This document shows positions 1 through 9,664 of a stretch of 64,000 nucleotides of DNA, one piece after another (position 1 is the first letter of the stretch; each line of letters opens with the position of its first letter). The translations under genes were made by a program, and so were the position numbers. The notes beneath the pieces were generated by a model, which saw nothing but the letters and a program-made list of their open reading frames with translations, searched no databases and had not been told where the DNA came from. This DNA comes from Anaerococcus nagyae. GTDB lineage: Bacteria; Bacillota; Clostridia; Tissierellales; Peptoniphilaceae. The DNA lies in contig NZ_JAGGLS010000004.1 in NCBI RefSeq assembly GCF_017874535.1, forward strand, positions 98,574-162,573, given 5' to 3'.

Positions 1-1017
1 AATGATTTAGAATATGAGATTTTTAATGATATTAGGAATCAAATACTTGATCAAACTTTAAAATTACAGTCTTTAGCAAAGATGATAGCTAATATTGACG
101 CTCTAAACACACTTTCACAAGTAGCGCTAACCAATAACTATGTAAGACCAATAATAAATAATGAAAATATGATTAATATTAAAAATGGTAGACATCCAGT
201 AATTGAAAAAAAACTTAACGAGAATGAGTTTATAGCAAATGACACTAATATAGGTGAAGACGATAATATCATTCAAATAATAACAGGACCTAACATGGCT
301 GGCAAGTCTACTTATATGAGACAAATGGCCATAATAATTATTATGGCTCAAATGGGGTCTTTTGTACCAGCAAGCTATGCTGAAATAGGTATATGTGATA
401 AAGTTTTTACTAGGATTGGTGCAAGTGATAATATCTCTAAGGGTGAATCTACTTTTATGTTAGAAATGAATGAAGTTTCTAATATTTTAAAAAATGCTAC
501 AAATAATTCTTTTGTCATACTTGACGAAGTTGGCAGAGGAACGTCTTCGGATGATGGTTTGAGCATTGCTATGGCTTTAGTAGATTATATTTCAAAGAAA
601 AAGAAATTTAAGACAGTATTTGCTACACATTTTCATGAGTTAACCATTCTTGAAGATGAGCTTAACAATGTTAAAAACTTAAAAATGGAAATATTAAAAG
701 AGAATAATAATTTAGTATTTTTAAGAAAAATTAAAGAAGGTAGATCAAGCAGGAGTTATGGAATAGATGTAGCTAAATTAAGTGGTTTACCAGAAGAAAT
801 TACTGATAATGCTCAAAAATTTATGAATAATCTTAACTCTGAAGTTGGTATTAATCTTAATAAAGATTCTGATATTAAATCTACTATATATGAAATAAAT
901 GAAAATAAATATAAAAATTTAAAATCAGAAGCTAATAATATAAATATTAATGAGCTAACTCCTATAGAAGCAATAAATAAGTTAAATAAACTTATAGAAA
1001 GTATAGGAGAGTTATAA
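1..1017 (+). CDS. mutS: DNA mismatch repair protein MutS, C-terminal part
   Basis: The reading frame is open from base 1, so the gene begins before the window and only its last 338 codons are present. What remains is the end of the core/lever region and the ABC-type ATPase domain, with Walker A GPNMAGKSTY near residue 95 of the visible part, the Walker B/D-loop stretch DEVGRGTSSDDG, and the conserved FATHFHELT. MutS dimers recognise mismatches and use ATP to recruit MutL. The stop overlaps the mutL start by one base (TAATG), so the two are translationally coupled. The first in-frame ATG (base 82) is internal and is not the true start. Confidence 0.97.
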   Translation, partial: NDLEYEIFNDIRNQILDQTLKLQSLAKMIANIDALNTLSQVALTNNYVRPIINNENMINIKNGRHPVIEKKLNENEFIANDTNIGEDDNIIQIITGPNMAGKSTYMRQMAIIIIMAQMGSFVPASYAEIGICDKVFTRIGASDNISKGESTFMLEMNEVSNILKNATNNSFVILDEVGRGTSSDDGLSIAMALVDYISKKKKFKTVFATHFHELTILEDELNNVKNLKMEILKENNNLVFLRKIKEGRSSRSYGIDVAKLSGLPEEITDNAQKFMNNLNSEVGINLNKDSDIKSTIYEINENKYKNLKSEANNININELTPIEAINKLNKLIESIGEL

Positions 1018-2804
1018 TGGCTATTGTAAAGCTAGATACCTATACAATAGAACAGATTGCAGCAGGTGAAGTTATAGAAGCACCTGTTTCAGTAGTAAAA
1101 GAACTTGTGGAAAACTCTATAGATGCTAATTCCAAAAATATAGTTGTTGAAATAAAAAATGGGGGCAAAACTTTTATTAGAGTTACAGATGATGGGACTG
1201 GTATAGATAAGGCTGACATGATATTAGCATTTGAAAAACATGCAACATCTAAAATTGGTAACTTTAATGATTTATATGATATATGTTCTTTAGGATTTAG
1301 AGGAGAAGCCTTATCAAGTATAGCAAGTGTAAGCGACTTAGTGGCTATATCTAAAACCAAAGAAGAGGAAATAGGCAAAAAATTAGAATTTAAAAATAAT
1401 AAATATAAAGAATCTTCCATAGCAACAAATACTGGAACAAGCATCATAGTAAAAGATTTATTTAATAACTTACCAGTAAGGAAAAAGTTTCTCAAATCTG
1501 ATATTGCTGAAACAAATGCTATATCTAAGCTTATATATTCATTAGCAATAGGCTACAATGATATATCTTTTAAATACATTAAGAATGGAAGAGTAGAGTT
1601 TATAAGTCATGGGAGTGAAGATTTGGAGACTAAAATTCCAAATCTTTTAGATCCTAATTTAAAAGATAAACTTATTAAAATTTCTGCTAATAATGATATA
1701 TATAATATTGATGGGTTCATATCAAGTCCTAATTATTATAGAGGAAGTAGATCTTTACAACACTTATTTATAAATAATAGATTAATAGATAGTAATATAA
1801 TAACTAACAATATAGAAAAAGAATATAGATCTTATATACCTAATGGTAGATTTCCTGCATTCTTTTTATTTGTAAATACTAATCCTAAAAATTTAGATGT
1901 AAATGTTCATCCTAATAAAAAAACTATAAAATTTAACTATGAAGATGACTTGATTAGTTTACTATCTACAAGCATATATAAAAGTTTAATTAAAGAAAAT
2001 AATCCAGCCGAAATTACCAATAAAAAGATAGAAAATAAACAAATACCAGATTTAAGTAACTATCAAAATCTATTAGATTCATATAAATCTTTTAATATTG
2101 TAAAAGAAGATGCTAAATTATATGAAAACGATGATTTTTTTAATGAAGATAAAAAAATAATTTCTAGTAATGAACAAAGTTTTAATAATAACGATTATAC
2201 TAAAATTAAATCAGATCAACAAAAAAGCTTATTAGAAGGCAAATTTTCTTATTTATATTTAACAAGTATTTTTGGAAAGTATTCTTTATTTAAAAAATCT
2301 GAAGATGAAATAATTGTTTTAGATCATAGACGTGCTGATGAGGCTATAAAATATAATGAATTCATAAAAAATATGTCTAACAAGAGTGTTAGTAGTCAAA
2401 TTCTCTTAGAGCCTATTATAATAAATTTAAAAGCAAATGATAAAGATAAATTTGATAATAAAAAAGAATCCATAATGGATTTAGGTTTTGATATTGATCA
2501 AATTGGAGAATCTCAAATAATCATTAGATCTATTCCTCAAATATTTGATATTCCAGAAAGTGAAAGCTTTTTTTACGATATTTTAGATATAGATTTTAAA
2601 AATAAAAATGAAATTTTTTATAAGAATATTGGAAAGTTTATTAGAAGTAATATTTTTAGAAAAGGTCATAATATAAATAAAGATGAATCTATCAATTTAT
2701 TAAACGAATTATTTAAACTTGATAATCCTTATAAAACCAATGATGGTAAGTTAACTTTGTTAGTTTTAAATAAAGATAGTTTGGAGAATTTTTTTGAAAG
2801 ATAA
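1017..2804 (+). CDS. mutL: DNA mismatch repair protein MutL
   Basis: 595 residues. The N-terminal GHKL ATPase is intact: ENSIDA near 32, DDGTGID near 58 and FRGEALSSIASV near 94. The C-terminal dimerisation domain is present but its endonuclease motifs are unusual. The place of the DQHA-x2-E-x4-E metal site reads DHRRADEAIKYNE, and the usual Cys/His-containing C-terminal motifs are not recognisable (NPYKTNDGK stands where CPHGRP is expected). MutL normally couples MutS mismatch recognition to strand incision. The gene is coupled to mutS and overlaps miaA by 11 bases. Identity is certain; loss of nuclease activity is an inference. Confidence 0.96.
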   Translation: MAIVKLDTYTIEQIAAGEVIEAPVSVVKELVENSIDANSKNIVVEIKNGGKTFIRVTDDGTGIDKADMILAFEKHATSKIGNFNDLYDICSLGFRGEALSSIASVSDLVAISKTKEEEIGKKLEFKNNKYKESSIATNTGTSIIVKDLFNNLPVRKKFLKSDIAETNAISKLIYSLAIGYNDISFKYIKNGRVEFISHGSEDLETKIPNLLDPNLKDKLIKISANNDIYNIDGFISSPNYYRGSRSLQHLFINNRLIDSNIITNNIEKEYRSYIPNGRFPAFFLFVNTNPKNLDVNVHPNKKTIKFNYEDDLISLLSTSIYKSLIKENNPAEITNKKIENKQIPDLSNYQNLLDSYKSFNIVKEDAKLYENDDFFNEDKKIISSNEQSFNNNDYTKIKSDQQKSLLEGKFSYLYLTSIFGKYSLFKKSEDEIIVLDHRRADEAIKYNEFIKNMSNKSVSSQILLEPIIINLKANDKDKFDNKKESIMDLGFDIDQIGESQIIIRSIPQIFDIPESESFFYDILDIDFKNKNEIFYKNIGKFIRSNIFRKGHNINKDESINLLNELFKLDNPYKTNDGKLTLLVLNKDSLENFFER

Positions 2805-3741
2805 ATTAATAATAATTACAGGACCCACAGCTAGTGGCAAAAGTGATATAGCTATCAAAGTTGCAAAAACTTTTAATGGAGAAGTTATTTCCTGTGATAG
2901 TCAACAGATCTATAAAGACATGGATATTGGCACTAATAAGGAATCTGATTTCAGAGGTATTAAGCATCATATGATTGATATTATTAATCCTAATGAAAAT
3001 TTTACAGTGGAAGATTTTTCTAGTTTAGTAAAGCCAATAGTACACGATATAAATAATAATGGAAATATACCAATACTTACTGGTGGAACAGGATTTTATA
3101 TAGACTCTTTATTATTTGAAATGAATTATGGGAATACACCAAAAGATCCCAAAATAAGAAAAAAGTTACAAGATATATCTGATTCAAAGGGTAACTCATT
3201 TTTATATAATAAATTAAAAGAACTAGATCCAAAAACAGCAGATAAATATCATGAAAATGAGTCCCAAAGAATAATTAGAGCTTTAGAAATATATGAGATG
3301 ACAGGCAAAAAACCTTCAGAACTTAGAAAAGGTGAGAGAGTTTTAAATAATACTATAGATCCAATTTTATTTTTCTTAAATTATGAAGACAGAAGCAAAC
3401 TTTATGAAAATATTAACAATCGTGTAATAAAAATGTTAGATGCTGGACTTATAAATGAATTTGTTAGTGTAATTAAAAAATATAAACTTACTAAAGATTC
3501 TCAATCTATGGCAGCTATAGGATATAAAGAACTGTTTCCTTATTTTGATAAAGAGATTGATATAGATGAACTTATAGATTTGATTCAAAAGAATACCAGA
3601 CATTATGCAAAAAGGCAAATAACCTGGATGAAAAGATATAAATTATATAATTTTACCCATGAAATTATGATGGATAATTTAAATAAAGATGATGCTAATG
3701 ATATAATAATAAGTATAATTAAGGATGTTTATGAATTTTAA
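2794..3741 (+). CDS. miaA: tRNA dimethylallyltransferase
   Basis: 315 residues, normal family length. MiaA transfers a dimethylallyl group to A37 of tRNAs reading UNN codons. The P-loop GPTASGKSD is at residues 9-17, with SCDSQQIYKDMDIGTNK and GGTGFYIDSLL following, and the C-terminal ARRQ-like AKRQITWMKR. The start is a TTG preceded at suitable spacing by GGAG inside the end of mutL. The order mutS-mutL-miaA-ynbB is the common Firmicute one, except that hfq, often next to miaA, is absent here. Confidence 0.97.
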   Translation: MKDKLIIITGPTASGKSDIAIKVAKTFNGEVISCDSQQIYKDMDIGTNKESDFRGIKHHMIDIINPNENFTVEDFSSLVKPIVHDINNNGNIPILTGGTGFYIDSLLFEMNYGNTPKDPKIRKKLQDISDSKGNSFLYNKLKELDPKTADKYHENESQRIIRALEIYEMTGKKPSELRKGERVLNNTIDPILFFLNYEDRSKLYENINNRVIKMLDAGLINEFVSVIKKYKLTKDSQSMAAIGYKELFPYFDKEIDIDELIDLIQKNTRHYAKRQITWMKRYKLYNFTHEIMMDNLNKDDANDIIISIIKDVYEF

Positions 3742-5008
3742 TGAAATATACACTCATTATAAAATCGATGAGTCATTTGATAATTTAATAATAGATAAAG
3801 AGAAAAAGCTAACAAAAGATTTTGAGAATCTTGAAGCTATAGCTGAATACAATCAGCTTAAAGTTTTAAAATCTTTTAACAAAAATAATTTAAATACACA
3901 AGATTTTATAACTGCAACTGGTTATGGTTATGCTGATATTGGTCGTGAAAAAGTTGAAAAAATTTTTGCTGATATATTCAAAGCTGAAGATGCTCTTGTA
4001 AGGCCTAGTATAGTTGCAGGTACTCATGCGCTTTCATTAGTCTTATTCGCATTATTAAATAATGGAGATCAAATGGTTGCAATAACTGATGATCCATATG
4101 ATACAATGCAACAAGTTATCGGTATAGCTGGAGACAAAAAAGGAAATTTATTATCAAAAGGTATCAAGTACAAAAAATTATCTCTTGATGATAATAATAA
4201 GATAGATTATAAAAATATCTCTAAAGTAGTTGATTCTAATACAAAGCTAGCTTTGATTCAAAGATCAACTGGATATACGCAAAGACGTGCTTTTACAATT
4301 GAAGAAATAAAAAAAGCAATTGAGGAAATAAAAACTATAAATCCAGATACAATTATATTTATAGATAATTGCTACGGAGAATTTACAGAATATAAAGAAC
4401 CTATTGAAATTGGTGCAGATATACTTGCTGGTTCTTTAATCAAAAATCTAGGTGGCGGAATCGCTATAACAGGTGGTTATATTTGTGGAAAATCTGATTT
4501 AATCGAATATTGTTCTAATACACTAACCGCTCCAGGTATTGGCAAAGATGAAGGCTTAAGTTTTGGTACAAGCAGATCCGTTTTACAAGGCTTATATTTT
4601 GCACCACAAATAGTAAAAGAAGCTATAAAAGTTGGAATGCTTTTTGGCAGAGTTTTTAATGATTTAGGTTATGAAGTTGTTCCTAAAATTGATGAACCTC
4701 AAAGTGATGTGGTTCAAGCTATAAAATTTAAAGATCCTGATAAAGTTATAACTTTTTGCAAAGCTATACAAGAAGCTTCAACTGTAGATTCTAACTTAGT
4801 GCCAGAACCTTTTCCAATGCCAGGATATGAAGATCCTGTAATTATGGCTGCAGGTGGTTTTGTAGAAGGTTCTACATCAGAACTTTCGGCTGATGGTCCT
4901 TTAAGAGAACCATATATAGCTTACTTGCAAGGTGGACTTAATTATTATCATGGAAAGCTTGCCTTAAAACTCGTTTTAAGCCGTTTTAAAAAACAAGGAT
5001 ACATATAA
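3731..5008 (+). CDS. ynbB: PLP-dependent methionine gamma-lyase-like protein (YnbB family)
   Basis: About 425 residues. This is a fold-type I PLP enzyme of the family annotated as methionine gamma-lyase-like or 'aluminium resistance protein'; the substrate is not established for most members. The motif region FIDNCYGEFTE followed by DILAGSLIKNLGGGIAITGGYI contains the likely PLP lysine (SLIKNLGG). Two ATGs lie close together (3725 and 3731); AAGGA at 3721 fits the second with normal spacing. The gene starts inside the last codons of miaA, so the pair is probably cotranscribed. Confidence 0.85.
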   Translation: MNFNEIYTHYKIDESFDNLIIDKEKKLTKDFENLEAIAEYNQLKVLKSFNKNNLNTQDFITATGYGYADIGREKVEKIFADIFKAEDALVRPSIVAGTHALSLVLFALLNNGDQMVAITDDPYDTMQQVIGIAGDKKGNLLSKGIKYKKLSLDDNNKIDYKNISKVVDSNTKLALIQRSTGYTQRRAFTIEEIKKAIEEIKTINPDTIIFIDNCYGEFTEYKEPIEIGADILAGSLIKNLGGGIAITGGYICGKSDLIEYCSNTLTAPGIGKDEGLSFGTSRSVLQGLYFAPQIVKEAIKVGMLFGRVFNDLGYEVVPKIDEPQSDVVQAIKFKDPDKVITFCKAIQEASTVDSNLVPEPFPMPGYEDPVIMAAGGFVEGSTSELSADGPLREPYIAYLQGGLNYYHGKLALKLVLSRFKKQGYI

Positions 5009-5019
5009 GTACCCTTGTT
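4992..5019. terminator. Hairpin between convergent ynbB and xerC-like genes
   Basis: AACAAGG at 4992-4998 pairs with CCTTGTT at 5013-5019, and TAC/GTA extends the stem after one mismatch. It sits at the stop of ynbB and just past the end of the convergent recombinase gene. There is no long T-run, so efficiency is uncertain. Confidence 0.45.
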
Positions 5020-5020
5020 C

Positions 5021-6001
5021 TTATATCTCCATATCAGACAATGGGTTTTTATTTATTGCTTTTTTTAAGTCTTCATCTTCAAGATGGGTGTATATTTGAG
5101 TAGTGGAAATGCTAGTATGTCCTAATATATCTTTTAAAGCCCTTATATCTACATTACCATATTTATACATTAATGTAGCTGCTGTATGTCTTAACTTATG
5201 AGTAGAATATATAGATGTATCAAATCCTGCTTTTTCTAAATATTTTTCTATAGTGGCCTGAACTGTGCGATTACTAATACGTTTTTTTCTAGTTGAAACA
5301 AATAAGGCATCTACATATTTATCTCCTAAATAATCGTTTCTTACTTTTAAATAATGATGAATTAATCTTAAAGCATTGTCAGTAAGATAGATAGTTCTTT
5401 CCTTATTACCCTTACCAACTATTGAAAAATGATCATTTTCTATATCGTTTACATTAATACTAACTAGCTCAGATAATCTCATACCTGTAGTTAAAAACGT
5501 AAAAACTATAGCTAAATCACGAGCTCTCAAGAAGTCATTTTTCTCTGCATTTATTACATAAAGTAGTCTTTCAGTTTCATCTAATGTGAGATATACAGGT
5601 TGTCTTTTGCTAATTTTGGGATTTTTGAGCTTAATAGTAATATTTTTATCAATCACTTCAATTTCTTGATATAAGTAATTATAAAATGACTTTAAAGCTG
5701 AAATTTTACGAGATCTTGTAGTAGGATTATCATTCTTTTCATTATCTAAATAAGAAAGATAAGAGTAAAAATCAGTAATATTTAAATCTCCTAAAAAATC
5801 AGGATTTATTATTTTGTTTATATCTGAGTCTTTAAAATCTTTTTCATAAGATGATCTATCTCCGTAATATATTTTTCTTATAATTTGATATTCAAAAAAA
5901 ACTTCTAAGTCATAAGAGTATTCCTTAATAGTCATTAAAGATAGACCGCGAATAGACTTTAAATAATTTAGATAATCTACAAGTACAATAGGTCTAGTCA
6001 T
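5021..6001 (-). CDS. Tyrosine recombinase, XerC/XerD type
   Basis: 326 residues with an N-terminal SAM-like DNA-binding domain and a C-terminal catalytic domain. The catalytic set is visible: Arg in TTGMRLSELV, Lys in GKGNKERTIYL, HKLRH (HxxR), and LGHTSISTTQIYTH with the final Tyr nucleophile. Xer recombinases resolve chromosome dimers at dif. The size and housekeeping context favour a chromosomal Xer protein over a phage integrase, but XerC and XerD cannot be told apart from sequence alone here. It is convergent with ynbB. Confidence 0.88.
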   Translation of the reverse strand: MTRPIVLVDYLNYLKSIRGLSLMTIKEYSYDLEVFFEYQIIRKIYYGDRSSYEKDFKDSDINKIINPDFLGDLNITDFYSYLSYLDNEKNDNPTTRSRKISALKSFYNYLYQEIEVIDKNITIKLKNPKISKRQPVYLTLDETERLLYVINAEKNDFLRARDLAIVFTFLTTGMRLSELVSINVNDIENDHFSIVGKGNKERTIYLTDNALRLIHHYLKVRNDYLGDKYVDALFVSTRKKRISNRTVQATIEKYLEKAGFDTSIYSTHKLRHTAATLMYKYGNVDIRALKDILGHTSISTTQIYTHLEDEDLKKAINKNPLSDMEI

Positions 6002-6097
6002 AAAAAATATAAAACTCCTTAAAATTTATTATTATATAAGAAAATATCTAATTCATTTATAATATAATCTTATTGTACCTCTATTATTTTTTTATAC

Positions 6098-6133
6098 AAT
6101 TATTGCACAAAATTATTATTTTGTGCAATAATT
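6098..6133. repeat. 16-bp perfect inverted repeat
   Basis: AATTATTGCACAAAAT at 6098-6113 and its exact complement at 6118-6133 are separated by TATT. It lies in the 263-base gap upstream of the xerC-like gene and downstream of rny. It has no T-run after either arm, so it is not an ordinary terminator. Its function is unknown; it could be an operator or a structured 5' leader. Confidence 0.7.
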
Positions 6134-6210
6134 TATAGGGATATTTGTATTGTTTTTCTCTTCCCTATAACTATAAATCTTAAATTTCATTAAATTATTT
6201 TAATCTAATT

Positions 6211-6236
6211 AAAAAACTGCCCTCAAAGGCAGTTTT
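6211..6236 (-). terminator. Intrinsic terminator of rny
   Basis: The stem AAAACTGCC/GGCAGTTTT (6213-6221 with 6228-6236) is followed on the - strand by a run of T at 6216-6211, about 30 bases past the rny stop. Confidence 0.85.
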
Positions 6237-6264
6237 ATTTTAGATTGTCATTATGAATAATAAA

Positions 6265-7806
6265 TTATCTTGCATATTCAATTGCATTTGATTCTCTTAG
6301 TACGTTAACTTTAATTTCACCAGGATATTCTAATTCATCTTCGACTCTTTTTGCAATCTCTCTAGCAACTACAATCATTTCATCGTCAGATATCTTATCT
6401 GGTTTGACCATTATCCTTAACTCACGACCTGCTTGAAGGGCAAATGATTTTTCTATTCCATCATAGGAATTAGCTATAGCTTCAAGACTTTCAAGCCTTT
6501 TAATATAATTTTCTAAGCTTTCACGCCTTGCTCCAGGTCTAGCAGCAGATATTGCATCTGCAGTCTGTACAAGAATTGACTCTATACAATTCGGCTCTAC
6601 CTCACCGTGATGAGATTGTATAGCATTTACAACATATTTATTCTCACCATATCTTGTAGCTACATCAATTCCCAATTCGACATGTGTGCCTTCTAATTCA
6701 TGATCTATAGCTTTACCTATGTCATGCAAAAGTCCCCCACGTCTAGCTATTTGTGCATCCGCGCCAATTTCTTCAGCTAGCATTCCAGCAATATTAGCCA
6801 CCTCCACTGAATGTTTCATAATATTTTGTCCATAACTTGTTCTATATTTCATCTTACCAACTAATTTTACTAGTTGAGGATGTAAGTTATGAACACCTGC
6901 TGCTTCAGTGGATATTTCACCATCTTCAATCATTCTTTGTTCAATTTCTTCTTCAGACTTTTGCAAAGTTTCTTCTATTCTAGAAGGATTGATACGTCCA
7001 TCCTGAATTAATCTTTCGAGAGCTATTTTCGCAATTTCACGTCTCACAGGTTCAAATGATGATATTACAACTGCTTCTGGAGTATCATCGATAATAAGAT
7101 CAACACCAGCTAACTGCTCAAAGGCTCTTATATTTCTACCTTCACGACCGATAATTCGACCTTTCATTTCATCATTTGGCAAAGTAACCACTGATACAGT
7201 ATTTTCTGCTACTTGATCTGCTGCATATCTTTGTATTGTTGTAGCAAGAATCTCAGTAGCTATTTTTTTACTTTCAGATTTTACTTTCTCTTCAGCTTCT
7301 TTTATAAGTTTGGCTGATTCATGGATGGTATCTTTTTTAACGTTTTCTAAGATAATTTCTTTAGCTTCACTATTGGTAAGGCCTGCAATTCTTTGTAATT
7401 CTAATTGTTTTTGTTCAATCAGTTTATCAATGCTGTCTTCTTTTTGTTTTAACCTCTTCTGATCACTAGAGATTTGATCAGCCTTTTTGTCAATCAATAA
7501 AGCTCTATTGTCAAGACTTTCTTCTTTTTTAAATAGGCGAGATTCTTTTTTATCAAGTTCTTCGCCTCTTTTGTTTAACTTCTTATCATTTTCTAATCTT
7601 AATTGGGAGATTTCATCCTTTGCTTCAACAAGACTTTCACGTCTTAGTGTTTCTGCTTGCCTATTAGCATCTTCAATGATTTGACGACTTAGTTCATCTG
7701 CTGAGCCTATCTTTTTTTCACTAGATTTTTTTTGATAAATGAAGCCTAAAATAAAAGCTAACAATACGAAGGCGACAGTAACGATTATAAAAACTGGATT
7801 ATCCAT
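6265..7806 (-). CDS. rny: Ribonuclease Y
   Basis: 513 residues, normal length. Membrane-anchored endoribonuclease that initiates mRNA decay in Firmicutes. It has an N-terminal transmembrane segment (residues about 5-23), a long charged coiled coil (about 30-190), a KH domain around GRIIGREGRNIRAFE, and an HD phosphohydrolase domain with HSVEVANIAGMLAEE and LLHDIGKAID. The ribosome site GGAGGTGATAATAA precedes the ATG. It stands alone between two intergenic gaps. Confidence 0.97.
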   Translation of the reverse strand: MDNPVFIIVTVAFVLLAFILGFIYQKKSSEKKIGSADELSRQIIEDANRQAETLRRESLVEAKDEISQLRLENDKKLNKRGEELDKKESRLFKKEESLDNRALLIDKKADQISSDQKRLKQKEDSIDKLIEQKQLELQRIAGLTNSEAKEIILENVKKDTIHESAKLIKEAEEKVKSESKKIATEILATTIQRYAADQVAENTVSVVTLPNDEMKGRIIGREGRNIRAFEQLAGVDLIIDDTPEAVVISSFEPVRREIAKIALERLIQDGRINPSRIEETLQKSEEEIEQRMIEDGEISTEAAGVHNLHPQLVKLVGKMKYRTSYGQNIMKHSVEVANIAGMLAEEIGADAQIARRGGLLHDIGKAIDHELEGTHVELGIDVATRYGENKYVVNAIQSHHGEVEPNCIESILVQTADAISAARPGARRESLENYIKRLESLEAIANSYDGIEKSFALQAGRELRIMVKPDKISDDEMIVVAREIAKRVEDELEYPGEIKVNVLRESNAIEYAR

Positions 7807-7935
7807 TTATTATCACCTCCTATGAAATTTTACTTGGAATTTACATTCCTTTATAATTATACCATAAATTGAGTTTTATACGAAAGATACTTAAGAAAAA
7901 AACAATTGCTATGCAGATCCTTATAGGCGCTGTAC

Positions 7936-7960
7936 AAACTACCAGTTTGGCTGGTAGTTT
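7936..7960. terminator. Second hairpin downstream of tsf
   Basis: AAACTACCAG (7936-7945) pairs perfectly with CTGGTAGTTT (7951-7960) around a 5-base loop. It follows the first hairpin after tsf on the - strand and precedes rny by about 130 bases. It is either a back-up terminator or a leader structure of rny; the T-tract is short on both strands. Confidence 0.5.
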
Positions 7961-7971
7961 TGATTGAAAAT

Positions 7972-8001
7972 ACCACCTACATTATTAAAAATATAGGTGG
8001 T
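7972..8001 (-). terminator. Hairpin after tsf, probable terminator
   Basis: ACCACCTA (7972-7979) pairs with TAGGTGGT (7994-8001), 20 bases past the tsf stop, and is followed on the - strand by ATTTTC. Confidence 0.6.
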
Positions 8002-8021
8002 TATAAATAAAATTTATTTAA

Positions 8022-8690
8022 TTAAGCATTCATTTGTGAAGCTACTTCTGCAGCGAAATCCTCTTCTTTTTTCTCGATTCCTTCACCAACTTCAAATCTA
8101 GCGAATCTTCTAATTTTTATATTTTCTCCAACATTATTAGCTGTATCTCTTAGATATGATTCTACTGTTTGATCAGGATTTTTAATGTATGGTTGATCTA
8201 ATAAGCATACTTCTGATAAGTATTTTTTAAGTCTACCCTCAACTTTTTTTTCAGCAATCATTTTTTTCTTATCTTCTGGCATATTATCAGAAGCTTCGTT
8301 AATTGCTTGATTTACAAGAATTTCTCTTTGTTGTGCTATATCATTTTCATCTGCATCTTCTTCAGAGATATAAAGAGGATTTGCAGCTGCAATATGCATG
8401 GCAATATCACGTGCAAAGTCTTTTACAGTATCCGTGTTTGCTGAAAAGTCAGTTTCAGTATTAATTTCTACGATCACACCAATTTTATTATTGTGAATAT
8501 ATGAACCAATTACACCCTCAGCTGCTATTCTACCAGCTTTTTTGTCTAAAGTAGCTTGTCCTTTTTCTTTTAAAAGTTTAACAGCTGCGTCAATATCAGC
8601 ATTAGTTTCTTCTAATGCTTTTTTACAGTCCATCATTCCAGCGCCTGTCATTTCTCTTAATTCTTTAACTAAACTTGCACTTACTGCCAT
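8022..8690 (-). CDS. tsf: Translation elongation factor Ts
   Basis: 222 residues; EF-Ts exchanges GDP for GTP on EF-Tu. The N-terminal UBA-like domain carries LVKELREMTGAGMMDCKKAL, followed by the core INTETDFSANTD. At 222 residues it belongs to the short EF-Ts class, compared with nearly 300 in B. subtilis or E. coli. A longer in-frame start exists upstream, but the ATG at 8690 is preceded by GGAG and matches the conserved MAVSASLVKELR start. It lies one base from the rpsB stop and is cotranscribed with it. Confidence 0.97.
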   Translation of the reverse strand: MAVSASLVKELREMTGAGMMDCKKALEETNADIDAAVKLLKEKGQATLDKKAGRIAAEGVIGSYIHNNKIGVIVEINTETDFSANTDTVKDFARDIAMHIAAANPLYISEEDADENDIAQQREILVNQAINEASDNMPEDKKKMIAEKKVEGRLKKYLSEVCLLDQPYIKNPDQTVESYLRDTANNVGENIKIRRFARFEVGEGIEKKEEDFAAEVASQMNA

Positions 8691-8691
8691 C

Positions 8692-9558
8692 TTATTCTCC
8701 TTGATTTTCTTCGTTTTTATCTTCATATGCAGCTGTTTCAATTTCTTCTGCTGCATCAGCTATTTCTTCAGATGAAAGTTCTTTAGTTTCTTCGTTTTTT
8801 TCTTCTTTTACTTCTTGATCGTCTGATTCTTCTAAAAATTCATTTGCTAAGTTGTCATTGGATGGATCAAATTCGTTACCTTGATTTGCTTCCACTACAG
8901 CATCAGCCATTACAGATGTTATTAATTTTACTGCACGAATAGCATCGTCATTTCCTGGTATAGCTAAATCAACTTCATCTGGGTCACAGTTTGTATCTAC
9001 TATCGCTACAACTGGAATACCTAATATTCTTGCTTCATGAACCGCTATAGATTCTTCTCCTGGATCTACTACAAATATTACGTCTGGTAGTTTATCCATT
9101 TCTTTAATACCGCCAAGATTCTTTTCTAATTTATCCATTTCTTTTTGGTACTGTAGTACTTCTTTTTTAGGTAGAAGATCAAATGTTCCATCTTCTTCCA
9201 TTTGTTCATATCTTTTTAGTTTGTCTATACTTTTTCTTATTGTATCAAAGTTTGTAAGCATTCCGCCTAACCATCTATTTGACACATAGTATTGGCCACA
9301 TCTTTTAGCTTCATGTTCAATAGAATCTTGTGCTTGTTTTTTTGTTCCAACAAATAAAACATCACCGCCATCTGCAGCTATATCCCTAATCATTGCATAG
9401 GCATCTTCTATTTGAACCGCTGTCTTTTGTAAATCTATTATATAGATTCCATTTCTTTCTGTGAAGATGTATTTAGCCATCTTAGGATTCCATCTTCTTG
9501 TTTGGTGACCAAAGTGTACACCAGCTTCTAGTAATTTTTTCATTGAGACTACTGCCAT
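8692..9558 (-). CDS. rpsB: 30S ribosomal protein S2
   Basis: 288 residues. The conserved core is present: [21 protein letters not shown] at the N-terminus, [21 protein letters not shown] and [15 protein letters not shown]. After about residue 235 there is a strongly acidic, Glu-rich tail of some 50 residues, so the protein is longer than typical S2 (about 230-255). The start at 9558 follows GGAGGAATTTAT; an upstream in-frame ATG is not supported. First gene of an rpsB-tsf operon with its own promoter. Confidence 0.97.
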   Translation of the reverse strand: MAVVSMKKLLEAGVHFGHQTRRWNPKMAKYIFTERNGIYIIDLQKTAVQIEDAYAMIRDIAADGGDVLFVGTKKQAQDSIEHEAKRCGQYYVSNRWLGGMLTNFDTIRKSIDKLKRYEQMEEDGTFDLLPKKEVLQYQKEMDKLEKNLGGIKEMDKLPDVIFVVDPGEESIAVHEARILGIPVVAIVDTNCDPDEVDLAIPGNDDAIRAVKLITSVMADAVVEANQGNEFDPSNDNLANEFLEESDDQEVKEEKNEETKELSSEEIADAAEEIETAAYEDKNEENQGE

Positions 9559-9664
9559 ATAAATTCCTCCGTTTTCTTCTTCCACTATCTTCTTTTGGGT
9601 ATTTAACCATTGTTGGCAACGAAATATCCATCGGATAATGTGTATATTTTTGTAGTACTGTACT

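Noticed and set aside
6098..6133. dif site for the adjacent Xer recombinase
   Set aside because: The sequence is a near-perfect palindrome with a 4-base centre and does not resemble the known 28-bp dif arrangement of two 11-bp arms and a 6-bp spacer.
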